Positions 1 through 10,726 are shown, counted from the first letter of the stretch. The stretch: 64,000 nucleotides of DNA from Nemertoderma westbladi (GCA_032718475.1 JAUCBJ010007572.1:1-64000); one strand, 5' to 3'. Numbers and translations: made by a program. Notes: a model not told the origin generated them from the sequence alone.

Positions 1-712
1 GTATCAAGATTAGTTAATGAGTATGATTATCAAGTTAAATTAGTTCGTTCGGTAACAGTTTATACTTTCGATAATTCAAGCAGTTTACGGTACAGCAGTA
101 TCTATCCAAAAATGCCGGTGTTTCTGGCTTAGACAGCAATAACAACAAAGTAACAAGTAAAACAGTAAGACTGAACACTCTCCTTATGATCGACTAAAAA
201 GCTACACGTCGACAGGAAAAACCGCCCTGATTGGCCCAAGCCAAACAAAGAACCACGCGGCCAATGGCTGTTTCCATGTCAGCAACCAGCTGCTAGATGT
301 CGTAATATGAATCATCACGGCTAAGCTGTGAAAGGTGGTTGGTGCATTACAAGTTTTTGTCTTACCATGTCCGCTAAAACACGTATATAGCAGAATGATT
401 TTTATGTCCGTTAAAACACCTGTAAAGGTACCTTGCGGGCGAGGGGAATATATATACAGTTAGAAAACCTTTTTTAGAGTATTCCAGCGCCTGGGGGGGA
501 ACTGGCCAGCAAAGGCAAACGTATCAGTTATCCCACAAAAGCTTTTACACTCTGCATCCATAAATGTGAATTCAAGACCACGGGCTAAATATTATTAATA
601 CCAAGGTGGGAAAGTTGCAAAGCCTTTGAAATTACAACTTTAATTAATATTGTATAATTGTTTCTTTGTCTTCTAAAAGTTGTTTAACAATATATTTACT
701 TGTTAATTACAG
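1..712. other. upstream flank, no gene seen
   Basis: AT-rich DNA with no convincing exon. It ends in a pyrimidine-poor but usable splice acceptor (attacag) at 706-712 that opens the first exon of the plus-strand gene. A first exon and promoter for that gene are expected here or beyond the window edge, and I could not place them. Confidence 0.5.
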
Positions 713-852
713 ATAATCTCTGATGTACCTTATCTGAGTCGACGACGACAGATGGTCTGGCGCCCACCAAAAGGTCTCCGGTTGTTACACCAAACTACAT
801 TCCCGATGGAAACCATACCGACAATGGATGGAGGCATAGTGTCTAACTATAG
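713..852 (+). CDS. exon A of an unrecognised three-exon gene
   Basis: The exon is open from the acceptor at 711-712 to a donor (AG|GTACTG) at 852/853 and ends in phase 2. It reads through an ATG at 752, but the frame is also open upstream of it, so the true start may be in an earlier exon. It joins exon B (1226-1427) and exon C (4215-4535) with matching phases (2, then 0). The joined frame has no stop until 4535, giving at least 207 residues from the ATG at 752. The product is basic and rich in Pro, Arg, Tyr and Ser, with no signal peptide or membrane segment. Tyr/Arg-rich stretches such as TTYRDLH and TTDYRSTYWRSHES are in the style of ciliary microtubule-inner proteins. That is only a resemblance; I do not recognise the family. 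Confidence 0.6.
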
Positions 853-1004
853 GTACTGTAAGTCTATATGTTTCTTTCTGATTAAAAGTAAAAAAGTAGG
901 CCTACAGTACTTGAGTAAGCTGATCAAGTACTGTAGTGTCGGCGGGTTCCAGAAACTTACTTATCCACAAAAACCGTACAACACAACCGCTATATGAGCA
1001 TGTT

Positions 1005-1161
1005 ACAGTGGCACGTTAATTTAACCAAAACAATAAACTACTCACAATAGAACAGGTTACAGTTTTATTTTTGCTCGTAAACAGCTGTTATTTGCGTCCA
1101 ATTTCCCGTAGAGAGGGATGAATTTGTATTGCGTTCGCCCCCCCCCCCCCCCCCCTATATC
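1005..1161. mobile_element. MITE family M1, partial copy with poly(C) end
   Basis: The segment matches 3960-4140 closely: it shares GTTACAGTGGCACGTTA, an AACAATAAACTA core, CAGCTGTTATTTGCGTC and a terminal C-run followed by TATCTGA. The left inverted terminus is missing. It lies in the intron between exons A and B. Confidence 0.6.
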
Positions 1162-1225
1162 TGATGATGTTACACCTGCCTTCAGCCACTGTTGAACTGT
1201 ATACAAATGTTTCCTGTTTCTGCAG

Positions 1226-1427
1226 CCACAGCCACAGAGGAGCTACAGGTGTAGGTGTTCCCGATCCCCGTCCGTACACCTGCCCAAGTCTCCATCGCTC
1301 CCATATCGATATCAACATCGGACCAGGTCGGAGTTTTGCGACAACCTACAGAGATCTCCATCCTGGATCTTACCCTCCTGAACCTAGACAGATTGAACTG
1401 CCGGGAAGTGTGATACGCATTCATCAG
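1226..1427 (+). CDS. exon B of an unrecognised three-exon gene
   Basis: This exon is bounded by a strong acceptor (tttctgcag, ending 1225) and a consensus donor (CAG|GTAAGT at 1427/1428). It begins with the one base needed to complete the split codon from exon A and ends in phase 0. The peptide includes PDPRPYTCPSLHRSHIDI and TTYRDLHPGSYPPEPRQIEL. The phase fit on both sides is the main reason to accept it. Confidence 0.65.
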
Positions 1428-1915
1428 GTAAGTCGCGTTTATTGACAGCAACTAGCAAGTCATTGATAGAGAGAGACACTACATCACTACATCGAATTAT
1501 AATTACTTTAATTGCTTTGCAAGGTTGATCAAAAGCAAAGGATGTTGAGTAATAAGTAAAATTATAAGAATAAGATTTATATAATTTTGAACAACGTAGC
1601 ACGATTAATATAGGCCTAATGAAAGCCCTTACTTACTTTACTGCCTTAGATGTGAAAATCACTGAAAATGACATGACATCTCTAAATATTGATACATTTT
1701 AAGTTTGACGCTGAAATACTACTCTTGTTTATTTTTATTTTGTTCGATTGAATAGAACTGCGACTATTATTCTCAGTACTGCTGTATTGTACCGGTATCG
1801 TACATCGGTAGGCCCATTTGTAGTGCAGTAGTGCTTAGTATTGCTGTATTGCAGTATTGTTTATGCTTGAATCTTGAACCTGTTTCGGATCTCTGACTGA
1901 ATTGACAATCATACA

Positions 1916-3405
1916 ATGGAAGTGAGTTGTGTGTTGACAAGTAATGTTGGCAAGAAAGTGTTAGTGAAAGTGTTTGGCGAAATCTATGTTCGCAAACATC
2001 TGTTCGAAAAATGATACGTTTGTGCGGACGTTTCTTGAAGAATACCTAGACAGACACAAACTCGAGTTTGGAGTTTTCTGGACAATTATGTTGCAATTAA
2101 ATGTACGGCTGCTCATATTACTGAGTGGCTGCAGCGTTCACTATCCTCTGCGTCGACCAACGCCACCACCACCTCGGCGTTGCCCCTCTGCCCGATCCCA
2201 TCACCTGCCACTGTTCGGCTACCGGCACCGGGTACCGCAAGGCCAGTCTGCAGCAGAGTTCATTGACATTGAGGACATCGACGTCGACATGGACACCGGA
2301 TCATATTGACAATCCTACGACCGGAATGAGTTACCATCCGCAATATCGATACACGAGTCAATGCACGTCACCCGCAACCGCCACCTACCAAACGCTGAAA
2401 CGCTCAGATATGTAGCCTCTGTACCCACAACCAACTCATACCATTATTTTACCCAACATCTATCAGACCCATCAGACTGTCAGATGTTTCGGTAATCCTA
2501 CGCATTAAGACGGAAGACGAACTGGAATATAAACCCGACCGAGGATCTTGGCATTGGCTTCAATGAGTTGTTCTCTCCTATAGATATAGCATATGGAATC
2601 CGCAATGATATTCTAGCGGACACTAACTCCCCGAGCCCCACCCCCACACCGCTCATGGTCCCTTAACAGACACTAGCTCCTCACAAACCCTTACTACTCA
2701 GTCTCTCGGCGACTCCAACCATTCCAACACCTACAACCTCCTGCGTTGCCACAAATCAACAACAGTTTCCGGTACCGGCGACCAATCACAACAATCCCGT
2801 GATGATTCAGACATGCTCACTTCCTACGATGACGTAACACCCAGAAGTGTGAATAGGCCTAACTCCTTAGAGAGCTTAGACCAACCTCGTCACTCTGGGA
2901 TACAACATCAGGACATTGTGAAAAGGAGTCTATACAATGAGAAGCCCTTCAGCTGTGATACTTGTGATAAGGCGAGGGGTGACAGGTGAGCGTCCACACC
3001 AATGCGATATCTGCAACAAACGTTTCTCCCGACTAAGCACCCTAACCAGGCACGAGCAGACGCATAATGGTGAGAGACAGTATAACTGCAACCTGTGTCA
3101 GAAACGTTTCTCTCAACTAGGCCACCTAACCTCGCACAAGCGAACGCATACCGGAGAACGTCCGTACGTGTGCGACACGTGCGGGAAGGGATTTGCAAAG
3201 AACGGCACTCTAACGATCCACCAACGAACACATACGGGAGCTCGGCCGTACAGCTGCGATACATGCGGGAAATGTTTCTCCCACCGATATCAAGTAAAGC
3301 GCCACAAATGTATCCGCAGTGGGGAGACACGATAACTGTATTGTTTGTAAGAAACGTTTTTCAACTTCCAGTAAACTTGGTAGACACAATCGCGCTACAA
3401 AATAG
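1916..3405 (+). pseudogene. decayed C2H2 zinc-finger gene
   Basis: The coding trace starts at ATG 1916 and ends at TAG 3403-3405, but the open frame changes repeatedly. The segments 1916-2014, about 2011-2310, 2310-2490, 2510-2665, 2627-2990, 2937-3330 and 3325-3405 lie in different frames. The last part is unmistakable: six C2H2 fingers with TGERP-type linkers. Finger 1 (2942-2990) is cut in half and out of frame. Fingers 2-4 (from about 3003 to 3236) are intact. Finger 5 has Arg where the last His should be. Finger 6 (Cys codons at 3337 and 3346) is in a third frame and lacks the last His. The upstream trace includes an acidic IKTEDELEYKPD segment. The absence of introns suggests a retrocopy or an old single-exon gene. 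It lies wholly inside intron 2 of the 713-4535 gene. The fingers are certain; the N-terminal trace is inference. Confidence 0.75.
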
Positions 3406-3559
3406 TAGAATAAACTATTAGTTGTTTAGGTTAATAAACTGTAAGTGCGAGATGGCCGCGTCCGTACAAAGTTTGCTGTAATGTTTGAATATATTAAGGT
3501 TTATTACATGACAATATAAGTTAATTATAAAACCAACACAATTATGTTCGGGTTATTCA

Positions 3560-3860
3560 TTAGTGAACAATATCAAACGAGTAAAACTCTGTCCAGGGGT
3601 TACCATGAGATACGGAACTCGTTAAACAATCAGTAATGCAGACGCCCTTGAAGATCTATCAGAACGCAATTTCACACGCAAATTTAACTTGGAAAATTTA
3701 TAATCTTTTTCCACACAACATGTGTACCAAGTTTGGATAGATTTCATCGAGATTTGGCTGAGTTATTTATTAACGTTTAAAATTGAACACGACAGAACAA
3801 CAGACACACCGATTGAGTTAGTGGTACCCGTATGCTAATCACTTTCGTGGCTCGCCCCAC
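3560..3860. mobile_element. probable retroelement 3' tail
   Basis: This stretch ends in TTCGTGGCTCGCCCCACAA, which recurs at about 15990-16010 at the end of another repeat. It also contains ACCAAGTTTGGATAGATTTC and a GACAGAACAACAGACACACCG run, typical of 3' untranslated regions of invertebrate non-LTR elements. The family is not determined. Confidence 0.4.
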
Positions 3861-3890
3861 AAATATTATATGAACATTTTAGAGACAGGG

Positions 3891-4141
3891 GTGGAAACTG
3901 GACGCAAAACCCGCCTTGGCGAATTAATATCCCGCCTCAATGTTAAATTCTCAATTTAGGGAAAGGAGCAGGTTACAGTGGCACGTTATTATAACCAAAA
4001 CAATAAACTAAGCACAATAGAACATGTTACAGTTTTATTTTTGAGAATAATCAGCTGTTATTTGCGTCGAATTTCCCCTGGAGAGGGATGAATTTTTATT
4101 GCGTCCAGTTCCCCCCCCCCCCCCCCCCCCCCCCTATCTGA
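3891..4141. mobile_element. MITE family M1, near-complete copy
   Basis: The left end (AGACAGGGGTGGAAACTGGACGCAA) and the reverse complement of the right end (GTCAGATAG, then a G-run, then AACTGGACGCAA) form inverted termini of about 25 bp. The termini carry a long poly(C)/poly(G) run. The interior (CCGCCTTGGCGAATT, TTTAGGGAAAGGAGCAG) recurs in other copies listed here. The element is about 250 bp with no coding capacity, so it is non-autonomous. Confidence 0.65.
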
Positions 4142-4214
4142 CTTTTTATGGCTTATACCAAATAAAAGTAAAAAATGTTTTTAAAAATAGAAATTGAAAT
4201 TTATCTTATTTTAG

Positions 4215-4535
4215 ATTATTGGCGACGATATGAGGGAAACATTAACGTCTAATAAGCTCACAACTGATTATCGTTCCACCTATTGGAGGTCGCACGAATC
4301 GCTAGCGCGGTCTCGGGGGCCCGGAACACCTGGGGTCATACAGCCGCGAGTTAATTATCACACAATAACCGGGGAACGATTAAGTACATCCTATCCCATG
4401 CAATACCAACCAGCGCTAGCCAATAGCAAAGGTAGTGAGGGCCGGATGAATGACTCCAACACCAGGTTTAGAAGGAATTCCGGAAACCGTGTTCTTCGAC
4501 CAATCAGACGCGAGGATACCTTTATATTGAGTTAA
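4215..4535 (+). CDS. terminal exon C of an unrecognised three-exon gene
   Basis: The acceptor (tcttattttag) ends at 4214. The frame continues from exon B in phase 0 as IIGDDMRETLTSNKLTTDY and runs about 107 codons to a TAA at 4533-4535. Base composition is more balanced than in the AT-rich flanks, which fits coding sequence. Intron 2 is about 2.8 kb and contains a zinc-finger pseudogene and a poly(C)-ended MITE. The C-terminal sequence is Arg/Ser/Asn-rich and probably disordered. Function is unknown. Confidence 0.65.
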   Translation: MIGDDMRETLTSNKLTTDYRSTYWRSHESLARSRGPGTPGVIQPRVNYHTITGERLSTSYPMQYQPALANSKGSEGRMNDSNTRFRRNSGNRVLRPIRREDTFILS

Positions 4536-4675
4536 ATGCCATCGGGGATTGGCTGAACAGTTCGAAGAGGTAATCTACCTCTTCGAAACCTGGTCACTAG
4601 AGTGTAACTTACAGTATCGGTTAAATTATAATTGTAGAATAATTAAATATTCGCTCTGTAAACTGACATTAAGTC

Positions 4676-4976
4676 TCAGTTTACCGCCCATGTGAAGAAT
4701 ACCAGGATTTCACTTTTCGGTCGACTTTTTATTGGAATTTTATATATGAAGATTTTTTATTTTTTTTTAATTTATCTTTATTAAGTGTTTTATAGCGCAT
4801 ATTTCTGTCTTATAACCTGTACATATACTAATTCGTTTATTGTTTTGGTTAGATTCAGCCTTTCTGTAACCTGTGGTTTTGGTGAAAACCTGGTATTCTT
4901 CGCATGGGGGTAACTGCAAAGTGAAATATAACGGCAGAAAGTCTGGTATTCTTCACATGGGACCAGTTTACCCTAT
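4676..4976. mobile_element. MITE family M4
   Basis: The left end CAGTTTACCGCCCATGTGAAGAATACCAG (4678 on) is inverted at the right end (CTGGTATTCTTCACATGGG ... CAGTTTACC, about 4941-4974), giving roughly 30-bp terminal inverted repeats. A third half-copy of the terminus lies inside at 4884-4912. A related copy is at about 51098-51250. Confidence 0.55.
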
Positions 4977-5579
4977 CACAGAAATTCAGTTGTGCATCAG
5001 TTTTACAACAAACAGTATAGGCTACTCTTTTTAATTTGTTATCTCTCAATTTGTTGTATCGCTAATCCTGATGTTCTGTTCTCTGTTGTAGGATAACTGA
5101 AATTTGTTGAATATTATTTTTGATATTTTTTTTAATTAATAAATATTTTTAATTTTTACGCTTTTTTCTTTGAATGGATTCGTTGCACATAAATTTAATA
5201 TAATTACAGTTCCAGGTTCCCATTTATTGCAGTAATTTCAGTTTTGGGATTTCAGTTTAATCTGCCAGTTGTTAATCTGCCTTAACTTCCAGTTGCGGTA
5301 ACTTCTATTTGTAAATGTTGCAGACTCCTCTGTTATATCCCTAACAGAGTTAGTTGCTCATGAGAGTTAGCCGGCAAAATGTTGTTGAAACATGTCGTAT
5401 CGTATGAGACTGGCTTTAGTGTAAGATCGTTTAATTTCTATCGTAGAGTTATTCATGTACTACTACTAGGTCGAGCGAGCTCGGATTGTGGAAATGAGAT
5501 CCTTAAAGAATTCCCGATTCTCCATAGCCTGTTGTCCACGGCTACACTTTCCTTGTGTTGGTTGCTAGATAAGTAGATC
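4977..5579. other. intergenic, no gene seen
   Basis: AT-rich sequence with several AATAAA-like hexamers that could serve the 713-4535 gene (for example near 5145). Short open frames here show no conserved features. Confidence 0.4.
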
Positions 5580-6155
5580 TCATATGACCTCGTCTTTACG
5601 TCTCCAGAAGTGCCCACTGAATCGTAATCTGCGTTCACGGAGGGTGGTTGATACAGGTGGTATTGTACCATAAAGCTCGGCGTTTGTCATGTGTTGTCTC
5701 CAGCTGATGTTTAGGGCTGCCCTTAGTAGTCTTGTGTAGCAACGTGTCAATTTGTTGTTCAAGTGATTTAGTCAGTGTCCAGGTCTCACCCCCGTATAAA
5801 AATACACTTTCCACTGTGGCTTGAAAGAAATCTTCAGGGAACCTGATGGTAAGCTTGTTTCCTGATGGTATCCAATTTTTATTAGAACCAACCATGTGTC
5901 TTCTATGTCTTTTTTTGCTGCTCTCTATCCATGACCCAAGGTAGTGGAAGTTGTCAACCTTCCTTAGTTGATTGTTATTAATTAATATTTTGGTCAAGTT
6001 TCCATTTACATTAAAAGTTATGAATTCGGTCTTGGTACAGTAGCATTTATATGCACTCCAACCTCCTTAGCAGCCCTCTCCACTTTATTTCGTAGAAGCT
6101 GCGCATCTGTTTGCGTATTAGAGAGCCAGGCGATGTGGCTGTAGTTGCCGGAAGG
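5580..6155 (-). mobile_element. LINE reverse transcriptase C-terminal fragment
   Basis: Read on the minus strand, the translation gives the familiar LINE order: NTQTDAQLLRNKVERAAKEV, then NFHYLGSWIESSKK, then ATVESVFLYGGETWTLTKSL, then RLLRAALNISWRQHMTNAEL, then TLRERRLRFSGHFWRRKDEV. These belong to the thumb and C-terminal part of non-LTR reverse transcriptases. The order is right but the segments are in different frames and contain stops, so the copy is dead. The endonuclease and the catalytic palm domain are missing. Confidence 0.8.
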
Positions 6156-7361
6156 AAAATTCCATTTATTGTAATTGCAAAAATGAATATTATTTCATCA
6201 ATATTCCTAAACCCTACAATTTAAGTTGATTAATTAAGGTTCATAATGCCGATAAGCTGATATATATATATATTGAACAGAACTGGTACATACTGTATTA
6301 TTGTGAAATTGGTACTATACATCATTCAAAAACCTCGGGTCATGAACTGTAAATAATATTACCAATGTTACTTTCTTAATAGTCAACATTTATATTAAAT
6401 TGTATAAAATAACCTAAACAAAACATAATTGTATTTAACTGATCAACTAACTAATAATATTGATGTCTGTCTACCACATACAGTTATTAATATTACTGTA
6501 GACGTACACACCGTATAAAACAATTAACAAGCAGCACTGACCAGTAACCGAGCGCGTGAAAAAAAGGTTACTTATATTACACTTTAAATTAATTAAAGAA
6601 GGAGGTTTGGCCATCGCTCACCTGTAACAAAATCGGATACAAAAAATTTAGACCACAAACGAAACTTTTCATTATCGCTATTATAACTTAATATGCTGTA
6701 ACTCACAAAGTGTCGATAAAGCTCGAGCTGCCTAATAGAATTATACTTAATAATTTAATTTATATAAAAAAATTGTCTATAAGCATCAATCACCGTACAC
6801 CATACAGGCAAAGCAACTAATTATTACCCGACAGTTAATTTTTTTTCAACAATCAATAATTAAATCAAACATTATTTTAGCACTATAGTGTCGGATAAAG
6901 TGTAAGTAATAACGACAATTATTAGAAAATGACAACTTTTTATTCCTCAATTGAATCATTAGTTCGCTTACCTAGTATTGCCAATTCACCCACAAGTAGT
7001 ATTAAAGGAAGGTAAAATTCCAACATATTTCGGCAGTAATTGCCGACACCGTGAATAAAAACCTGTGTGTCAACAGTTCTATCACATATTTTGGACAACG
7101 AAACCAAGTTTGCGAAATTGTGGTCGCTAAAGTTAAACTATTTTATGATTCCTCAATTTCGGAATACGTTTATGTACATTTATAAGGACTATATAGTACA
7201 TACTTTATATGCAGGAGTCTGTAGTCTACAATCACCCCCCATTATAGGGTCTTAATTAACTGTCAGATAACATTTAGCCGTTTGTTTTGTAATAGTAATA
7301 CAAATACTACACGATGTATTAGTAGTTTTATAATTGTTTGTATTCGGTAACTAATTTACAG
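6156..7361. other. AT-rich intergenic DNA, 3' flank of the four-TM gene
   Basis: No exon or coding-like composition is visible. The stretch holds AT-rich runs and a (TA)n patch near 6261. It contains the presumed 3' untranslated region of the minus-strand four-TM gene just below 7362. Confidence 0.4.
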
Positions 7362-7460
7362 CTAATTGGCGGAGGAATCTCGTCCTCCCGGCGTTTGGTA
7401 AGCTCTCTCACGGTCCTTCAATTCTTTGTGGAATGTGTGAACTAAGATGAATCCATATAT
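7362..7460 (-). CDS. exon 5 (last) of a four-TM LAPTM/DUF4728-like gene
   Basis: On the minus strand, the acceptor (ATAATTTCAG) opens this exon in phase 0, matching exon 4. It encodes IYGFILVHTFHKELKDRERA and ends with RDSSAN and a TAG at 7362-7364. The hydrophobic start completes the fourth transmembrane segment begun in exon 4, and a short charged cytoplasmic-type tail follows. There is no PPxY motif of the kind found in LAPTM4/5 tails. Confidence 0.75.
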   Translation of the reverse strand: MYGFILVHTFHKELKDRERAYQTPGGRDSSAN

Positions 7461-7564
7461 CTGAAATTATATATTATGAAGCGAAAGTATTTTATTTAAA
7501 ATATATTAATATTGGGTCGTCTACCGGTGAGGTGGAGATCGGTTCACAGATTAACTTTCATTAC

Positions 7565-7960
7565 TAACTACTAGTTGAGGCGAGCTCGGACAGTGGAAAT
7601 GAGATTCCAGCTTTTCCATAGTTGTCGCAATTTCATTTCTCCCAAGTCCAGTATCCATTTTAAGTCTTTACTCGTCTTTACTTCTCCAGCAGTGCCCACT
7701 GAATCGCAATCTGCGTTCACGGAGAGTGGTTGTTATAGATACAGTTGGTACCCACCATAAAGCTCAATTTTTGTCATGCGTTGTCGGTTGTCTCCTGCTG
7801 ATAAATATGGCTGCCCTTAGTTCTGTAGTATCTAAGATGGTATCCATTTTTGATATAGCTATCCATGCCTTTGCTTTCGCTTGAATTTTTTGTTGAATTT
7901 CATTAGATATTCGTAATAGTGTTATAAAGTTGCCCGTGAACGTGAAATACGGCAAGGCAA
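7565..7960 (-). mobile_element. LINE C-terminal fragment in intron 4 of the four-TM gene
   Basis: Minus-strand translation shows AKAWIAISKMDTI and, after frame changes, TLRERRLRFSGHCWRSKDE. These are the same motifs as in the 5580-6155 fragment. The copy is broken and non-coding. Confidence 0.65.
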
Positions 7961-7964
7961 CACG

Positions 7965-8192
7965 GAGGCAAGCTCCCCTCTCTTGATATCACCCCAAGGT
8001 GGATCTCACTATGCAAGCAGTTTATTTACACCTGTCTATATTTAAGTACCCATAACAACTACTAGGGTGTAGACACAGGCTTGTTCCTTAGAGTTAAACA
8101 AATCAAGAAAACTGAACTACTCCCGGGCTCGAACACACGATCTTATGGTTGGAAGTTGGGATGCTCTTACCACTGGACAATCGGTATCAAGT
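7965..8192 (-). mobile_element. tRNA-derived SINE-like element
   Basis: On the minus strand, a tRNA-like head lies at about 8192-8120: CCAGTGGTAAGAGC in the A-box/D-arm position and TGTTCGAGCCCGGG as the B box/T-arm. A 150-bp unrelated body follows. The A box departs from consensus in one key position, and no cloverleaf with intact arms can be drawn. It is therefore a SINE or tRNA pseudogene rather than a functional tRNA. Confidence 0.5.
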
Positions 8193-8221
8193 ACAAGTAC
8201 ATTATATTACACATTTAGTTT

Positions 8222-10112
8222 ATATTAGTAGTGTATGTAGGCCATGGATGCTGCAGTATTGAGTTCCGGTAAATAGTAGTGTATGTAGGCCATGGATGCT
8301 GCAGTATTGAGTTCCGGTAACTAGCAGTGTATGTAGGCCATGGATGCTGCATTATTGAGTTCCGGTAACTAGTAGTGTATGTAGGCCATGAATGCTGCAG
8401 TATTGAGTTCCGGTAACTAGTAGTGTATGTAGGCCATGGATGCTGCAGTATTGAGTTCCGGTAACTAGCAGTGTATGTAGGCCATGGATGCTGCATTATT
8501 GAGTTCCGGTAACTAGTAGTGTATGTAGGCCATGGATGCTGCAGTATTGAGTTCCGGTAACTAATAGTGTATGTAGGCCATGGATGCTACAGTATTGAGT
8601 TCCGGTAACTACATTAGTAGTGTATGTAGGCCATGGATGCTGCAGTATTGAGTTCCGCTAACTAGTAGTGTATGTAGGCCATGGATGCTGCAGTATTGAG
8701 TTCCGGTAACTACATTAGTAGTGTATGTAGGCCATGGATGCTGCAGTATTGAGTTCCGCTAACTAGTAGTGTATGTAGGCCATGGATGCTGCAGTATTGA
8801 GTTCCGGTAACTAGTAGTGTATGTAGGCCATGGATGCTGCAGTATTGAGTTCCTGTAACTAGTAGTGTATGTAGGCCTTGGATGCTGCAGTATTGAGTTC
8901 CGGTAACTAGTAGTGTATGTAGGCCACGGATGCTGCAGTATTGAGTTCCGGTACTAGTAGTGTATGTAGGCCACGGATGCTGCAGTATTGAGTTCCGGTA
9001 ACTAGTAGTGTATGTAGGCCATGGATGCTGCATTATTGAGTTCCGGTAACTAGTAGTGTATGTAGGCCATGGATGCTGCAGTATTGAGTTCCGGTAACTA
9101 GTAGTGTATGTAGGCCATGGATGCTGCAGTATTGAGTTCCGGTAACTAGTAGTGTATGTAGGCCATGGATGCTGCAGTATTGAGTTCCGGTAACTAGTAG
9201 TGTATGTAGGCCATGGATGCTGCAGTATTGAGTTCCGGTAACTAGCAGTGTATGTAGGCCATGGATGCTGCATTATTGAGTTCCGGTAACTAGTAGTGTA
9301 TGTAGGCCATGGATGCTGCAGTATTGAGTTCCGGTAACTAGTAGTGTATGTAGGCCATGGATGCTGCAGTATTGAGTTCCGGTAACTAGTAGTGTATGTA
9401 GGCCATGGATACTGCATTATTGAGTTCCGGTAACTAGTAGTGTATGTAGGCCATGGATGCTGCAGTATTGAGTTCCGGTAACTAGTAGTGTATGTAGGCC
9501 ATGGATGCTGCAGTATTGAGTTCCGGTAACTAGTAGTGTATGTAGGCTATGAATGCTGCAGTATTGAGTTCCGGTAACTAGTAGTGTATGTAGGCCATGG
9601 ATGCTGCAGTATTGAGTTCCGCTAACTAGTAGTGTATGTAGGCCATGGATGCTGCAGTATTGAGTTCCGGTAACTAGTAGTGTATGTAGGCTATGAATGC
9701 TGCAGTATTGAGTTCCGGTAACTAGTAGTGTATGTAGGCCATGAATGCTGCAGTACTGAGTTCCGGTAACTAGTAGTGTATGTAGGCGATGGATGCTGCA
9801 GTATTGAGTTCCGGTAACTAGTAGTGTATGTAGGCTATGGATGCTGCAGTATTGAGTTCCGGTAACTAGTAGCGTATGCAGGCCATGGATGCTGCAGTAT
9901 TGAGTTCCGGTAACTAGTAGTGTATGTAGGCCATGGATGATGCAGTATTGAGTTCCGGTAACTACATTAGTAGTGTATGTAGGCCATGGCATGGATGCTG
10001 CAGTATTGAGTTCCGCTAACTAGTAGTGTATGTAGGCCATGGATGCTGCAGTATTGAGTTCCGGAACTAGTAGTGTATGTAGGCCACGGATGCTGCAGTA
10101 TTGAGTTCCGGT
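8222..10112. repeat. 48-bp minisatellite, about 40 copies, in intron 4
   Basis: The unit is about 48 bp with fixed landmarks AGTAGTGTATGTAGGCC, ATGGATGCTGCAGTATTGAG and TTCCGGTAACT. Variants include CTGCATTATT, GCTATGAATG, TTCCGCTAAC and an inserted ACATT. Because 48 is divisible by 3, each strand shows long repetitive open frames that have no coding meaning. The array stops about 10 nt from the exon-4 splice donor of the four-TM gene. Confidence 0.95.
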
Positions 10113-10122
10113 ATTGACTTAC

Positions 10123-10179
10123 ATTTAATAAGATGAATATGAGATATAGGATGACTTCAGCAATCAGTTTCCCGTAAGT
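10123..10179 (-). CDS. exon 4 of the four-TM LAPTM/DUF4728-like gene
   Basis: A 57-nt exon in phase 0 on both sides. The acceptor is TTATTTACAG and the donor is AAT|GTAAGTC. It encodes TYGKLIAEVILYLIFILLN, the start of the fourth transmembrane helix. Its donor abuts the 48-bp minisatellite. Confidence 0.75.
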
Positions 10180-10475
10180 CTGTAAATAACAAAATTATTA
10201 ATAGGGCATTTAAAACTTTGGTACAGACATAGAATAATGCATATATTATATTTGTCTATTCAATGTTATTCATCTTTAGTAAGTACCTCACAACATATTT
10301 CATACGTAAATATATGTTTGGGGGTTCTGTGTTGATAGGAACCGGTTGAAGATTTCAGCGCAAAATAGAAATTACACTCAAAAACTGCTACGTTGACAAT
10401 TTTAACAATATGTTATTGGATTTAAAAAGCGTAGACCCTTAGTAACAAAGTAAACAGTATCAAAATACAACTTAC

Positions 10476-10609
10476 CCAACCGAATTCAGTCTTTAACTGG
10501 TTCCAGAATCCTGACCACTGCACAACGCGGAGTACGAAAAGGATAATGGTAGCTGGGAGAATCATAACGAGCCAAGGTAACAGCATCTTTCTCTTCAATC
10601 GGACAGCTC
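10476..10609 (-). CDS. exon 3 of the four-TM LAPTM/DUF4728-like gene
   Basis: The exon begins with two bases completing a Gly codon from exon 2 and ends with TGG before GTAAGT (phase 0). It encodes AVRLKRKMLL, then the third membrane segment PWLVMILPATIILFVLRVV, then QWSGFWNQLKTEFGW. A basic cluster (RLKRK) precedes the helix. Confidence 0.8.
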
Positions 10610-10726
10610 CTATTGGTGGGTAAGTTGTAAGACAAGTTAGTCATGCATGTGTCACGTGTGAGTTATAATAAAAGTAACATTTGTTTAATTAACTAATGTT
10701 TAACAAAAGAGATCTGTACGCAAAAA

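Noticed and set aside
8115-8192. Functional tRNA gene on the minus strand
   Set aside because: The B box is good but the A box deviates and the arms do not pair into a cloverleaf; it is followed by a SINE-like body.
8215-9992. Long minus-strand frames reading a 16-residue repeat (HPWPTYTTSYRNSILQ and similar)
   Set aside because: They are products of a 48-bp minisatellite whose length is divisible by 3; they lie in an intron, change frame with each indel and have no start context.
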